From Moheibacter sp035515075 (GTDB lineage Bacteria; Bacteroidota; Bacteroidia; Flavobacteriales; Weeksellaceae): a stretch of 64,000 nt of DNA. Position numbers and translations under genes: made by a program. Under the pieces are notes generated by a model, which saw only the letters and a list, made by a program, of their open reading frames with translations, made no database searches and was not told where the DNA came from. Positions 9,887-18,349 of this stretch are shown here, in pieces. How positions within the stretch are numbered: the stretch's first letter is position 1; every line of letters begins with the position of its first letter. Location of the stretch: assembly GCA_035515075.1 (NCBI GenBank), contig DATJBZ010000017.1, positions 124,001-188,000 of the forward strand. The letters run 5' to 3'.

Positions 9887-10902
9887 TGGGCAATTTCGAA
9901 TTTCAACATCCTGTTTTTTTGTGGCTATTATTGCTTCTCCCAATTTTGGCGTGGGTGCATTTCAAAAAGAACAAATCGAATACGGCGATTAAAATGTCGT
10001 CTTTGAAAGCCTTTCAAAACACCGATAATTTTTTAGGAAAAATCAAACCTTTGTTGTATATTTTTCGTTTGTGTGCATTGCTTTTGATGGTATTGGCTTT
10101 GGCGAGACCACAAAAAGTGGAAACGACCGTTTCGGTCAAGTCAGACAAGGGAATTGACATCATCATGACCGTCGATACTTCGCTGAGCATGCTTGCCCGA
10201 GATTTGAAACCCGATCGTTTGGAAGCTTTGAAGGAAGTGGCAGAAAAATTTGTGTTGGCGCGACCGACCGACCGCATTGGCATGGTGGATTATTCAGGCG
10301 AAGCCGTGTTGAAAGCGCCTTTGACGACGGACCACAAAGTGGTCATCCAAGAAATCAGAAATTTGGAAACGGGTGTTTTGGCGGATGGAACGGCGATTGG
10401 TGTAGGTTTGGCGACTTCGATCAATCATTTGAAAGACAGTGAAGCGAAAAGCAAGGTAATCATTTTGTTGACCGACGGCGTGGAGTCGATTGATTATGGA
10501 AATGGTTTGTTGTATGTTTCTCCACATGAAGCGGCACAAATTGCACAAAATTTCGGCATCAAAGTATACACGATCGGGATAGGAACAACAGGATTGGCAC
10601 CGTTTCCAAGCAGTAGAAATTTATTCACGGGAGAAATTATTTATACTTTACAACCCAATGAATTGGACGAGCCGATGATGAAAGAAATTGCCGAATTGAC
10701 GGGCGGTCGTTACTTTAGGGCGACGGACAATGCGTCTTTGGAAGAAATTTACAAAGAAATCAACCAATTGGAAAAAACGGATTTGAATGAAGTGCAGTAC
10801 TATTCGTACACCGAATTGTTCAAAAGTTTTTTGGGTTGGGCGATGTTGTTTTTGTTGTTTGAATTGTTGTTGCGCAATACGGTTTTTAAAGCTTTGAATT
10901 GA
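9883..10902 (+). CDS. batA: BatA, VWA-domain membrane protein
   Basis: BatA belongs to the Bacteroides aerotolerance family, thought to form an inner-membrane complex that helps cells cope with oxygen or envelope stress. The protein has two N-terminal membrane segments (about residues 10-26 and 56-74), a VWA domain with the MIDAS motif DTSLS at 98-102, a second conserved segment LLTDGVES, and a C-terminal membrane helix (about 318-332). This layout and the 339-residue length fit the family. It overlaps the upstream gene by four bases, and the next start overlaps its stop as TGATG. Confidence 0.9.
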   Translation: MMGNFEFQHPVFLWLLLLLPILAWVHFKKNKSNTAIKMSSLKAFQNTDNFLGKIKPLLYIFRLCALLLMVLALARPQKVETTVSVKSDKGIDIIMTVDTSLSMLARDLKPDRLEALKEVAEKFVLARPTDRIGMVDYSGEAVLKAPLTTDHKVVIQEIRNLETGVLADGTAIGVGLATSINHLKDSEAKSKVIILLTDGVESIDYGNGLLYVSPHEAAQIAQNFGIKVYTIGIGTTGLAPFPSSRNLFTGEIIYTLQPNELDEPMMKEIAELTGGRYFRATDNASLEEIYKEINQLEKTDLNEVQYYSYTELFKSFLGWAMLFLLFELLLRNTVFKALN

Positions 10903-11903
10903 TGGATTGGGGACAGATAGAGAATGGGTATTGGTTTTTGTTCGTGGCGATTTTCATTGGCTTGTCGGTCTATGTACAAGGTTGGCGAAAGTCCACGCGC
11001 AAGAAATTTGCCGATGAGCATTTGATTGAGAAGTTATTTCCAAAAAATACCCACAAAAACCATTGGAAAAGTACCCTACTCATTGCACTGGGATTGATTT
11101 TCGCTGTTTTGGCGTTGATGGATCCTTTGTATGGAGAAGAAGAAGTGCAGTTAAAAAGAGAAGGCATTGATTTGGTGTATGCTTTGGATTTGTCCAACAG
11201 CATGTTGGCAGAGGATGTCGGGCCGAATCGTTTGGAAAAAGCCAAAAAATTATTGGTTGAATCGATGGAGCGCCTGGGCGGCGATCGGGTAGGTTTGTTG
11301 GTTTTTGCAGCGGATGCCTATGCGATTTCTCCTTTGACCCATGATTATCAAGCGATTCGATCGTATGTCAATACCGCTTCACCCCATTTGATTTCTTACC
11401 AAGGCACCAACTTTGCAGCGGTGGTCAATCAGTCTGTAGCAATGTTTGACAATGCGCCCAATACCTCCAAAACTTTGGTGATTTTATCGGATGGAGAAGA
11501 CAATGAAGAGAGCGTCAAAAGAGCCATTCAATTGGCCAAAGAACATTCGATTCATGTGGTGACAATTGGCATTGGTACTCAAAATGGCAGTCCGATTCCT
11601 TTTACTGCTGAGCAATACAGAACGGACAGCGATGGGCAAGTCATCATTTCAAAATTGGATGAAACGACGATGCGGAATTTGTCCGAAAAATCTGCGGGGA
11701 TTTACATTCATGCGCGGCAAAACCAAGAAACTTTGGATCAATTGCATGCTTTTCTCAATCGTTTGGAAAAAAATCCTGGAGAAGAGAGTTTGTCACAAAA
11801 TAAAAAGCATATTTTCCAGTGGTTTTTGGGCTTGGCCTTCTTGTTAATTTTTATAGATACTTTAACATCAGCACATCAACTTTTTAACAACAAAAAACAA
11901 TAG
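10902..11903 (+). CDS. batB: BatB, VWA-domain membrane protein
   Basis: BatB is the second VWA protein of the aerotolerance operon and probably pairs with BatA in the inner membrane. It carries two N-terminal hydrophobic segments (about 11-26 and 58-72), a MIDAS motif DLSNS at 96-100, a LSDGEDNE segment typical of VWA domains, and a C-terminal hydrophobic helix before the end. The ATG at 10902 overlaps the batA stop (TGATG); a TTG one codon earlier is also open but less likely. The length of 333 residues is normal for the family. Confidence 0.9.
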   Translation: MDWGQIENGYWFLFVAIFIGLSVYVQGWRKSTRKKFADEHLIEKLFPKNTHKNHWKSTLLIALGLIFAVLALMDPLYGEEEVQLKREGIDLVYALDLSNSMLAEDVGPNRLEKAKKLLVESMERLGGDRVGLLVFAADAYAISPLTHDYQAIRSYVNTASPHLISYQGTNFAAVVNQSVAMFDNAPNTSKTLVILSDGEDNEESVKRAIQLAKEHSIHVVTIGIGTQNGSPIPFTAEQYRTDSDGQVIISKLDETTMRNLSEKSAGIYIHARQNQETLDQLHAFLNRLEKNPGEESLSQNKKHIFQWFLGLAFLLIFIDTLTSAHQLFNNKKQ

Positions 11904-11915
11904 TTTTGTCCTGCT

Positions 11916-12734
11916 ATGCCTATGAAGAAATTTTTACTGTTTCATTTTGTTTTTTTGGTCTTCCATTGTGTGGTTTTCGCTCAAAGTTTTGAGGAGAAGA
12001 AAAACTTGGTGCAAGGCAATGAGCGTTATCAAAAAGGCGATTATCTGAAAGCAGAAGCCAAATATAAAACGGCTTTGTCGAAAGATGCTGAATCAATCAA
12101 AGGCAATTTCAATTTGGGCGATGCGCTCTACCAACAAAACAAATTGGACGAAGCGCAAGTGCATTTTAAAAAAGTTCTCGAGCATCCTGAAGCCAATGCA
12201 GCCCAAAAAGCCAAAGCTTATTATAATTTAGGCAAAATTGATTTGGACCAAAAAAACTATAAAAAAGCGATGGAACATTTCAAATCTGCTTTGAAACTCG
12301 ATCCATATGATGACGAAAGCCGATACAATTATGCACTGGCCAAAAGTCAATTGGAAAAAGAAGAAAACCAATCGCAAGACAATTCAGACGAAAGCCAAGA
12401 CGAAAAGGGCGACCAACCAAAAGAAGGTGCGGATAAAAATGAAGCTTCTGAAGAAAATTCTTCTGAAGAAAATCAAGAGAAGCCATCCGATAAAAACGAA
12501 GGAAATTCTCCCGATGGACAAGAAGGTGAGCAAAGAGGCGAAGGGAAGCAACCGATGGAAGAGCAGATCCAACAAGGCGAGGATGGCAAAGAAATGGATG
12601 CGCAACAAGCGTTGAATGAACAAAGACAGTCCGCCATTTTGGACGCATTGAAATTACAAGAACAAGCAACATTTCAAAAAATAATCAGTCAAAAAGCAAA
12701 AAAACAATTGATTAAATCAGAAAAAGATTGGTGA
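11916..12734 (+). CDS. batC: BatC, TPR-repeat protein
   Basis: This is a periplasmic or membrane-associated TPR protein of the Bat operon. A signal peptide (residues 1 to about 23, ending VVFAQ) is followed by about three TPR units (roughly 30-130) with typical W/Y-A-G-like spacing such as AEAKYKTALSKD and AKAYYNLGKIDLDQKNYKKAMEHFKSA. The segment from about 145 to 235 is a low-complexity acidic region full of Glu, Gln, Lys, Asn and Ser. A second ATG two codons downstream (11922) could be the true start. BatC proteins of other species show the same TPR plus charged-tail plan. Confidence 0.85.
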   Translation: MPMKKFLLFHFVFLVFHCVVFAQSFEEKKNLVQGNERYQKGDYLKAEAKYKTALSKDAESIKGNFNLGDALYQQNKLDEAQVHFKKVLEHPEANAAQKAKAYYNLGKIDLDQKNYKKAMEHFKSALKLDPYDDESRYNYALAKSQLEKEENQSQDNSDESQDEKGDQPKEGADKNEASEENSSEENQEKPSDKNEGNSPDGQEGEQRGEGKQPMEEQIQQGEDGKEMDAQQALNEQRQSAILDALKLQEQATFQKIISQKAKKQLIKSEKDW

Positions 12735-14497
12735 TGTTAAGGATTTTATACACTTATTTATTGATTTTATTCGCAAGCATTCCATTGAATGCGCAAAAGA
12801 TCACATTTGAAGCAGAAGTCAACAAGACGGAGGTTTCTGTGAACGAACGTTTTTTTGTGCAATTTTTATTGACCAGCCAAGAAAAAATCCATTCGGACGA
12901 ACCGATGGATTTGCCCAATTTTGGTGGTTTGCAGCATTTGGGCACTTCACAGATCAACCGCGTGCAGTATGACAATGGGAAGATGACCCAGCTTTTTGGG
13001 GTTGAAGCGGTGTTGGTTGCTGAGCAAGAAGGAGAATTTACGATCGCGCCAGCGGTGTTGAAAATCAATGGAAAAACCTACCGCACTCAAGCGATCAAAG
13101 TCAAAGTTTCCAAAGGACTGAAACCCGAAGTCCGAGGAGGTCAACGCATTCAAGGGGCATTCATCACCACGGAGATTTCAGAACCCAATCCTTATTTGAA
13201 CCAAGAAATCATTTTGGTGGTCAAAGCTTATGTTCGTGATTATGCTTTGTTGCATCGTTTGAGAAATTTTCAAGAACCTGATTTTTCGAATGTGGTGGCA
13301 AAATTTGTGAGTGAAAAAGTCCAGGACCATGAAAAGCAAGTGTTGATCAATGGACAAACATTCATCGCCAAAGAATTGGCACGCTACATTTTATTTCCTC
13401 AAAAATCAGGAGAATTGCTTATTGATCCTTTTTCGATCGATGTGTTGATTTCAGGTTATTATGGAGCAGAAGCGGTTTCTTTGAGTTCAGATCCTTTGCG
13501 ACTCAATGTCAAAAATCTGCCTTCGGGCAAGCCCAAAAACTTTCAAGGTGCCGTGGGCGAATTTACGATGAATACCACTTTGTCTAAAAACAAAGCCAAG
13601 CAAGAAGAGTCGCTTCACATGGAAGTAGAAATCATCGGTTCTGGGAATTTGAATACGTTGCAAATGCCAGAAATTGATTTGCCAGAACATTTGGAAGCGT
13701 ATGCACCCAAAAAGCGGAATGCCTTTGAGGCAAGGCCTTCTGGTTTGAAAGGAAAAATTGTTGAAAACATCATTTTGGTGCCTCAATATGGTGGGAATTA
13801 CAAGATTTCACCGATTTCATTCAGTTATTTCGATCCAGAAAAAGCCAAATATGTGACTTTGAAATCGAAGCCTTTTCATTTGGAAGTTGAGGGAGAAAGT
13901 CCGCCTGTCGTGGATTCAACGCAACTGTTGTCCCATTTGGACCAAATGAACACGGTAGAAGATACGGCGACGCAAGTGAAAACGTCGATTTTGCCCAAAA
14001 AATTGAAAGAAGCCAGAACGCAGGTTGTTGAAAGTGTTTCGACGAATTACACCCATTGGTTGGGCGCTTTGTTGGGACTGTTGCTTTTGATCGGTTTATT
14101 TTTTGGTTTTAGAAAGAAAAAACAAACTTCTAAGCAAAGGGAATTGACGTCCAGCCAGGTTCAAAAGCAGTTTCAAGGTGAAGTTCAACAAGCATTGAAA
14201 ACATTGAAGACAATGGCAAAAGACCAAGATGCGGTGGCGTTTTTGTCTTTGGAAGAAAACATATTAACAACAATTGGCCGACATTATGCCGGTATGCAAT
14301 TGGCAGATTTCACCACAGAATCGGCGCATGCACAATTGAAAAAAATGGATGCAGATTTGGCAGAAAAATGGAAAGACATGTTGTTGAATTGCAAACAAGC
14401 CAAGTATGCTTTTTCGGGCGAGTCTGTGGATTTGACGGAGAAATACGCACGGTTAGAAAGCTTTTGGAAATTGATTGCGCGCAGGAAAGTAGAATAA
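12734..14497 (+). CDS. batD: BatD family protein
   Basis: BatD is the large exported member of the Bat operon, anchored in the inner membrane with most of the chain in the periplasm. It has a signal peptide (ending SIPLNAQ), then the family opening ITFEAEVNKTEVSVNERFFVQF, several beta-sandwich units, a transmembrane helix near residues 437-456 (LGALLGLLLLIGLFFGF) and a helical cytoplasmic tail. The ATG at 12734 overlaps the batC stop as TGATG; TTG at 12728 is also open. It closes the operon: a separate promoter element for marC follows. Length is 587 residues. Confidence 0.87.
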   Translation: MLRILYTYLLILFASIPLNAQKITFEAEVNKTEVSVNERFFVQFLLTSQEKIHSDEPMDLPNFGGLQHLGTSQINRVQYDNGKMTQLFGVEAVLVAEQEGEFTIAPAVLKINGKTYRTQAIKVKVSKGLKPEVRGGQRIQGAFITTEISEPNPYLNQEIILVVKAYVRDYALLHRLRNFQEPDFSNVVAKFVSEKVQDHEKQVLINGQTFIAKELARYILFPQKSGELLIDPFSIDVLISGYYGAEAVSLSSDPLRLNVKNLPSGKPKNFQGAVGEFTMNTTLSKNKAKQEESLHMEVEIIGSGNLNTLQMPEIDLPEHLEAYAPKKRNAFEARPSGLKGKIVENIILVPQYGGNYKISPISFSYFDPEKAKYVTLKSKPFHLEVEGESPPVVDSTQLLSHLDQMNTVEDTATQVKTSILPKKLKEARTQVVESVSTNYTHWLGALLGLLLLIGLFFGFRKKKQTSKQRELTSSQVQKQFQGEVQQALKTLKTMAKDQDAVAFLSLEENILTTIGRHYAGMQLADFTTESAHAQLKKMDADLAEKWKDMLLNCKQAKYAFSGESVDLTEKYARLESFWKLIARRKVE

Positions 14498-14534
14498 ATT
14501 CATGGGAAAGTAGCCGATTTTAGGATTAGGCTTA

Positions 14535-14542
14535 TACCTTTG
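14535..14542 (+). promoter_or_regulatory. Bacteroidetes-type -7 element upstream of marC
   Basis: TACCTTTG matches the TAnnTTTG -7 consensus of Bacteroidota exactly and sits 14 bases before the marC ATG, after the batD stop. No clear -33 TTG was found at the ideal distance. Confidence 0.5.
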
Positions 14543-14556
14543 TATAAAATTGAATC

Positions 14557-15156
14557 ATGGTAGAGTTTTTATCAAAATTTTCATGGAAGGAAGTCGGAAC
14601 TTGTTTTGCCGTATTGTTTGCGGTCATCGACATCTTGGGAAGCATTCCAATTTTTGTGAACATCCGCAACAAAGTGGGACACATTCAATCCGAAAAGGCG
14701 ACTTTGGTCGCGACCCTGATCATGATTTCATTTTTGTTTTTTGGAACCAAAATTTTAAGTTTGATTGGCATTGATGTCGAATCGTTTGCCGTAGCCGGTG
14801 CATTTGTCATTTTCATCATTGCGATTGAAATGATTTTGGGCATTGAAATCAACAAATCGACCAGTCCAGAATCCGCTTCCATTGTGCCGATTGCTTTTCC
14901 ACTGGTGGCTGGTGCAGGAGCATTGACCACGGTTTTGACTTTGCGAGCAGAGTTTTTTGATGTCAACATCATTGTGGCCATTATCCTCAACATGATCATC
15001 GTATACGTGGTGTTGAAGCAAGCAGGAAGATTGGAAAAAATCTTGGGACCTGGGATCATGTCAGTTTTGCAAAAAGTTTTCGGAATTGTTTTGCTGTCGA
15101 TTGCGATCAAACTCTTTGTTTCCAACATTGGCGTTTTATTTGTACAAAATTTTTAA
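14557..15156 (+). CDS. MarC family integral membrane protein
   Basis: MarC (UPF0056) proteins are six-helix inner-membrane proteins whose substrate is unknown; the early link to multiple antibiotic resistance was not sustained. The 199-residue protein has the family features DILGSIPIFV near residue 27, the central IEMILGI segment and the conserved PIAFPLVAGAGALTTVL stretch. About six hydrophobic helices are visible. It has its own predicted promoter and is followed three bases later by a small membrane protein gene, probably cotranscribed. Confidence 0.9.
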   Translation: MVEFLSKFSWKEVGTCFAVLFAVIDILGSIPIFVNIRNKVGHIQSEKATLVATLIMISFLFFGTKILSLIGIDVESFAVAGAFVIFIIAIEMILGIEINKSTSPESASIVPIAFPLVAGAGALTTVLTLRAEFFDVNIIVAIILNMIIVYVVLKQAGRLEKILGPGIMSVLQKVFGIVLLSIAIKLFVSNIGVLFVQNF

Positions 15157-15159
15157 AAA

Positions 15160-15375
15160 ATGAAAAAATTCGTTTATACCGCATTGGTGATTATCATCGC
15201 TTCTTTTGTGTTCAATCTGATTTCGATTGACTACCAATTGGGGATTTTAAATAAAGAAAATTTGCCTTTCATCATTGGTTTGGGGTCAGGAATTTGCGGT
15301 TTTATATTGTGTTTGATTTTTCTGAAGTTTTATCGGATGAAAGCGCATTTATCTCAGCAATCAAAAACTGAATAG
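15160..15375 (+). CDS. Small two-helix membrane protein, unknown
   Basis: The product is 71 residues with two hydrophobic segments (about 4-24 and 36-57) and a short charged tail. I do not recognise a family. The ATG lies three bases after the marC stop, so it is probably translated from the same message. Its last 74 bases overlap the 3' end of rnpA on the opposite strand. Codon use is like that of its neighbours, and the short gap argues that it is real. Confidence 0.62.
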   Translation: MKKFVYTALVIIIASFVFNLISIDYQLGILNKENLPFIIGLGSGICGFILCLIFLKFYRMKAHLSQQSKTE

Positions 15376-15697
15376 CCGTTTGAATTTTTTCAAAAGTCAA
15401 ACTTTCTTTTGTGGTATAAATCCACATGATGTCCACTTTCTTTGGGTGGTTTAGTTGGTGTTGGTTGCGCCGAAAGGCTTCTCTCATTCTTCGTTTGAGT
15501 AAATTTCTATCGCTGGCATTTTTGTGCAATTTTTTGGGAACGCTTACCGCGATTTCAAAGGGAGTTTCAGTGATTTCATCTTGGGTACAGACAATGGCTC
15601 GGATGGGAAATTTGTATAATTTCTCTCCTGAATCGAACAAGCATTGAATTTTTTTCTTGCTTTTCAACCGTTTATTTTTACCCAAAGTCAATGCCAT
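15302..15697 (-). CDS. rnpA: Ribonuclease P protein component
   Basis: RnpA is the protein cofactor of RNase P, which trims tRNA 5' leaders. The 131-residue basic protein begins MALTLGKNKRLKSKKKIQCLF and contains the family signature RNLLKRRMREAFRRN (the RNR motif region), with Lys and Arg throughout. An exact -7 element, TATCTTTG on this strand at 15727-15734, lies about 30 bases upstream. rpmH, its usual partner in many bacteria, is not adjacent. The C-terminal coding end overlaps the small membrane protein gene by 74 bases. Confidence 0.93.
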   Translation of the reverse strand: MALTLGKNKRLKSKKKIQCLFDSGEKLYKFPIRAIVCTQDEITETPFEIAVSVPKKLHKNASDRNLLKRRMREAFRRNQHQLNHPKKVDIMWIYTTKESLTFEKIQTAIQFLIAEINALSSDKTSEKSNTI

Positions 15698-15726
15698 AGT
15701 TTTGATTTATCACTCGATAGAGCATC

Positions 15727-15734
15727 CAAAGATA
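15727..15734 (-). promoter_or_regulatory. -7 promoter element for rnpA
   Basis: Read on the minus strand this is TATCTTTG, an exact TAnnTTTG match, 30 bases upstream of the rnpA ATG. It shares the intergenic region with the divergent bacilliredoxin promoter. Confidence 0.5.
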
Positions 15735-15764
15735 AATCATTCCAGTAAATTAGAAAGAAAGCCG

Positions 15765-15772
15765 TATTTTTG
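15765..15772 (+). promoter_or_regulatory. -7 promoter element for the bacilliredoxin gene
   Basis: TATTTTTG is an exact TAnnTTTG match ending 18 bases before the ATG at 15791. It overlaps the alternative upstream start at 15770, which therefore would not be transcribed in full; this decides for the downstream start. Confidence 0.5.
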
Positions 15773-15790
15773 TTTTCAAAACGAATAAAT

Positions 15791-16201
15791 ATGTATCCAG
15801 CAGAAATTGTAATGCCGATGAAGGAAGTGTTGACTTCCAATGGGTTTGAAGATTTAACAAGTGCAGAAATGGTGGATGCCGCACTTAAAAGAGAGGGAAC
15901 GACCTTGGTGATGATCAATAGTGTTTGTGGATGTGCTGCAGGAGCGGCTCGCCCAGGTGCGATTGAGTCATTGAGCGGAGATAAAAAACCAGATCATTTG
16001 ACCACTGTATTTGCAGGTTTTGATTTGGATGCGATCAAGCGAGTGAGAGAGCATTTGTTGCCTTTTCCTCCAAGTTCTCCTGCCATTGCCTTGTTCAAAG
16101 ATGGTGAATTGGTTCACATGGTGGAGCGTCACCACATCGAAGGTTATCCAGCAGAAGTAATCGCAGAAAATTTGAAAGCAGCGTACAACGAATTTGTTTA
16201 A
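15791..16201 (+). CDS. BrxA/BrxB family bacilliredoxin
   Basis: The protein belongs to the YphP/YqiW (BrxA/BrxB) family, small thioredoxin-like proteins that in Bacillus remove bacillithiol from S-bacillithiolated proteins. From the ATG at 15791 it reads MYPAEIVMPMKEVLTSNGF, the usual family start, and has the characteristic CXC active site as NSVCGCAAG, followed by ARPG. Length is 136 residues. The upstream frame from 15770 is open but overlaps the promoter element. A clear terminator follows. Whether this organism makes bacillithiol cannot be judged from this window. Confidence 0.92.
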   Translation: MYPAEIVMPMKEVLTSNGFEDLTSAEMVDAALKREGTTLVMINSVCGCAAGAARPGAIESLSGDKKPDHLTTVFAGFDLDAIKRVREHLLPFPPSSPAIALFKDGELVHMVERHHIEGYPAEVIAENLKAAYNEFV

Positions 16202-16220
16202 ACAAAGGCGTTGAAAATGG

Positions 16221-16254
16221 AACCCTTTAATCTTAACTGTTAAAGGGTTTTTTT
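16221..16254 (+). terminator. Rho-independent terminator after the bacilliredoxin gene
   Basis: A ten-base stem, AACCCTTTAA pairing with TTAAAGGGTT, with a nine-base loop is followed by seven T residues. Confidence 0.85.
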
Positions 16255-16323
16255 GTTGACAAAGTTGAAATTTATAGCAATTTGAAGGAGCATTTTACCA
16301 TTGATCAATTAAAAAAAGAAACT

Positions 16324-16911
16324 GTGTTTACAGGAATTATAGAAAATATGGGCATTGTTCAAAGCATTGAACAAGAAAAAGAGAATTTTCATTTTTGGCT
16401 CAAAAGTGATTTTACCCATGAATTGAAAATTGACCAAAGCGTGGCGCACAATGGCGTCTGTTTGACCGTTGTGGGCATTGATGCTTCGAATTATCAAGTC
16501 ACGGCCATAGCGGAAACTTTACAAAAAACGAATGTAGGGCAATGGAAAGTAGGGGACAAAATCAACTTGGAACGTTGCATGCAGATGAATGGCCGACTGG
16601 ATGGACACATCGTGCAAGGGCATGTGGACCAAATTGGTCATTTGAAAAATTTAGCAAATGAAGCCGGAAGTTTTCGTTTGACGTTTGCTTATGACGAAGA
16701 AAAAACGGGGAATGTGACGGTAGAAAAAGGATCGATTTGTATCAATGGCATCAGTTTGACAGTGGTGGATGCCAAAGTGGGCGAATTTTCAGTGGCGATC
16801 ATTCCATATACTTGGGAACACACGAATTTGCATGAATTGAAATTGGGTGATCCTGTCAATTTAGAATTTGACATCATTGGAAAATACATCCAACGATTGA
16901 TGAAAGTGTGA
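16324..16911 (+). CDS. ribE: Riboflavin synthase, alpha subunit type
   Basis: Riboflavin synthase dismutates two 6,7-dimethyl-8-ribityllumazine molecules to riboflavin and the pyrimidinedione, the last step of the pathway. The protein shows the duplicated lumazine-binding domains: N-terminal FTGIIENMGIV with HNGVCLTV, then GHIVQGHVDQ and a second copy with CINGISLTV. I place the start at GTG 16324 because family members begin MFTGIIE; a TTG at 16282 gives 14 extra residues with no homology that I recognise. Length from the GTG is 195 residues, as usual. The histidine kinase gene starts five bases downstream. Confidence 0.92.
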   Translation: MFTGIIENMGIVQSIEQEKENFHFWLKSDFTHELKIDQSVAHNGVCLTVVGIDASNYQVTAIAETLQKTNVGQWKVGDKINLERCMQMNGRLDGHIVQGHVDQIGHLKNLANEAGSFRLTFAYDEEKTGNVTVEKGSICINGISLTVVDAKVGEFSVAIIPYTWEHTNLHELKLGDPVNLEFDIIGKYIQRLMKV

Positions 16912-16915
16912 AAAT

Positions 16916-18349
16916 ATGTTTGTAAACTTGAAGCTATCCCATAGAATTTTTTTGGCTTTGTTGACAGTGATTTTGTTGACTTCAGCGGCTGTGGTGATGG
17001 TGATAGTGTACAATTTCCGCGCGCAGAGTTATGCTTATGCGGAAGAAAACATCAAATACAAAGAAAAATGTGTTTTGGCATCGATCGATTATGAATTGGA
17101 TCGATACCATGAAGAAGCTACGGTAGAGAATGTTTTTCCCATTCTTCAAAATTCAATTTTAGGCATTGCCGATATCCACAAAACGGATATCAATGTTTTT
17201 GACACGCGTGGCAATTTGATTTTGAGTTCTGGCTTGGTTGAAAATCGGGTGATTCCTCAACCCATTTTGGACAGTTTGACCAGAAATGAGGAATATTTGG
17301 AAAGTGACAAAGACGGGAAAATGGTGCTGAGGACCTATCAGTATGTGCGGAATTTCAAGCATGAACCTGTGGCGATCGTCAACATTCCTTACCATGCAGA
17401 CGACACTTTGATCAATGAGAACATGCAGTCTTTGTTGCATCAATTTGCGGTGGTTTTGTTTTTCATTTTGCTCATAGGCGCTTTGGTTTCTTGGATCATT
17501 GCGAAATACATCACCAAAAAAATTGAGTTGATTGCCGAAAAAATCAAACAAACCGATGTGGTGATTCACAACAAACCGATCGAATACCTTCAAAAAGATG
17601 AATTGAAACCTTTGGTGGATTCTTACAATGAAATGTTGGAGAAATTGAACCATCAATCGAATTTGTTGGCATTGACCGAACGGGAAGAGGCTTGGCGCGA
17701 AATGGCCAAACAAGTGGCACATGAGATCAAAAACCCATTGACACCGATGAAAATGATGATCCAAAATTACATGCGAAAGTACAATCCTGACGATCCTTAT
17801 ACCCAAGAAAAGTTAAAGGATTTGTCTGAAACTTTGGTGACACAGATCGATACAATGTCCACGATTGCCGAAGCTTTTTCTGATTTTGCCAAAATGCCAA
17901 CGCGCAAGGATGAGCGGGTGGATGTGGTCGAAATCATCAAAACGACCTTGGAGATATTTCCTGAAAATTCGACTCAATTTCATACAGGATTGAAAGAATT
18001 ACAGGTGAATTTTGACCGTATTTATTTGATCCGAATCATCACGAATTTGGTGAAAAATGGGATACAAGCAGTGCCAAATGACCGCAAACCAGAAGTGAAT
18101 TTGTATTTGCAAAAAATGAAAGACCATTTTGTGCTTCGGATTTCTGACAATGGTGTGGGCATTTCGCCTGAATTGGGCGATAAGATTTTCGAACCCAAAT
18201 TTACAACCACGACGGGTGGCATGGGCTTGGGCTTGGCAATGGTGAAAAAAATTGTGGAAGATTACAATGGCGAGATCCGTTACATCAGTGAAATCAATCA
18301 CGGAACGGAATTCAGCATCCGCATTCCTTATGCTCCCATCGATGTTTAG
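16916..18349 (+). CDS. Membrane histidine kinase, NtrY-like
   Basis: This is a sensor histidine kinase of 477 residues. An N-terminal membrane helix (about 11-31), a periplasmic sensor region of some 140 residues, a second helix (about 175-196), and a HAMP-like linker precede the kinase core. The phosphoacceptor is His269 in QVAHEIKNPLTPMKM, a dimerisation box of the NtrY type. The ATPase domain has the N box NLVKNGIQA, G1 DNGVGIS and G2 GGMGLGLAMVKK. No response regulator is encoded next to it. The gene overlaps the following methyltransferase start by eight bases. The signal it senses is unknown. Confidence 0.9.
   Translation: MFVNLKLSHRIFLALLTVILLTSAAVVMVIVYNFRAQSYAYAEENIKYKEKCVLASIDYELDRYHEEATVENVFPILQNSILGIADIHKTDINVFDTRGNLILSSGLVENRVIPQPILDSLTRNEEYLESDKDGKMVLRTYQYVRNFKHEPVAIVNIPYHADDTLINENMQSLLHQFAVVLFFILLIGALVSWIIAKYITKKIELIAEKIKQTDVVIHNKPIEYLQKDELKPLVDSYNEMLEKLNHQSNLLALTEREEAWREMAKQVAHEIKNPLTPMKMMIQNYMRKYNPDDPYTQEKLKDLSETLVTQIDTMSTIAEAFSDFAKMPTRKDERVDVVEIIKTTLEIFPENSTQFHTGLKELQVNFDRIYLIRIITNLVKNGIQAVPNDRKPEVNLYLQKMKDHFVLRISDNGVGISPELGDKIFEPKFTTTTGGMGLGLAMVKKIVEDYNGEIRYISEINHGTEFSIRIPYAPIDV

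Noticed and set aside
17159..17806. 215-codon open frame antisense to the histidine kinase
   Set aside because: The kinase motifs are on the plus strand; this product is a His- and Phe-rich shadow.
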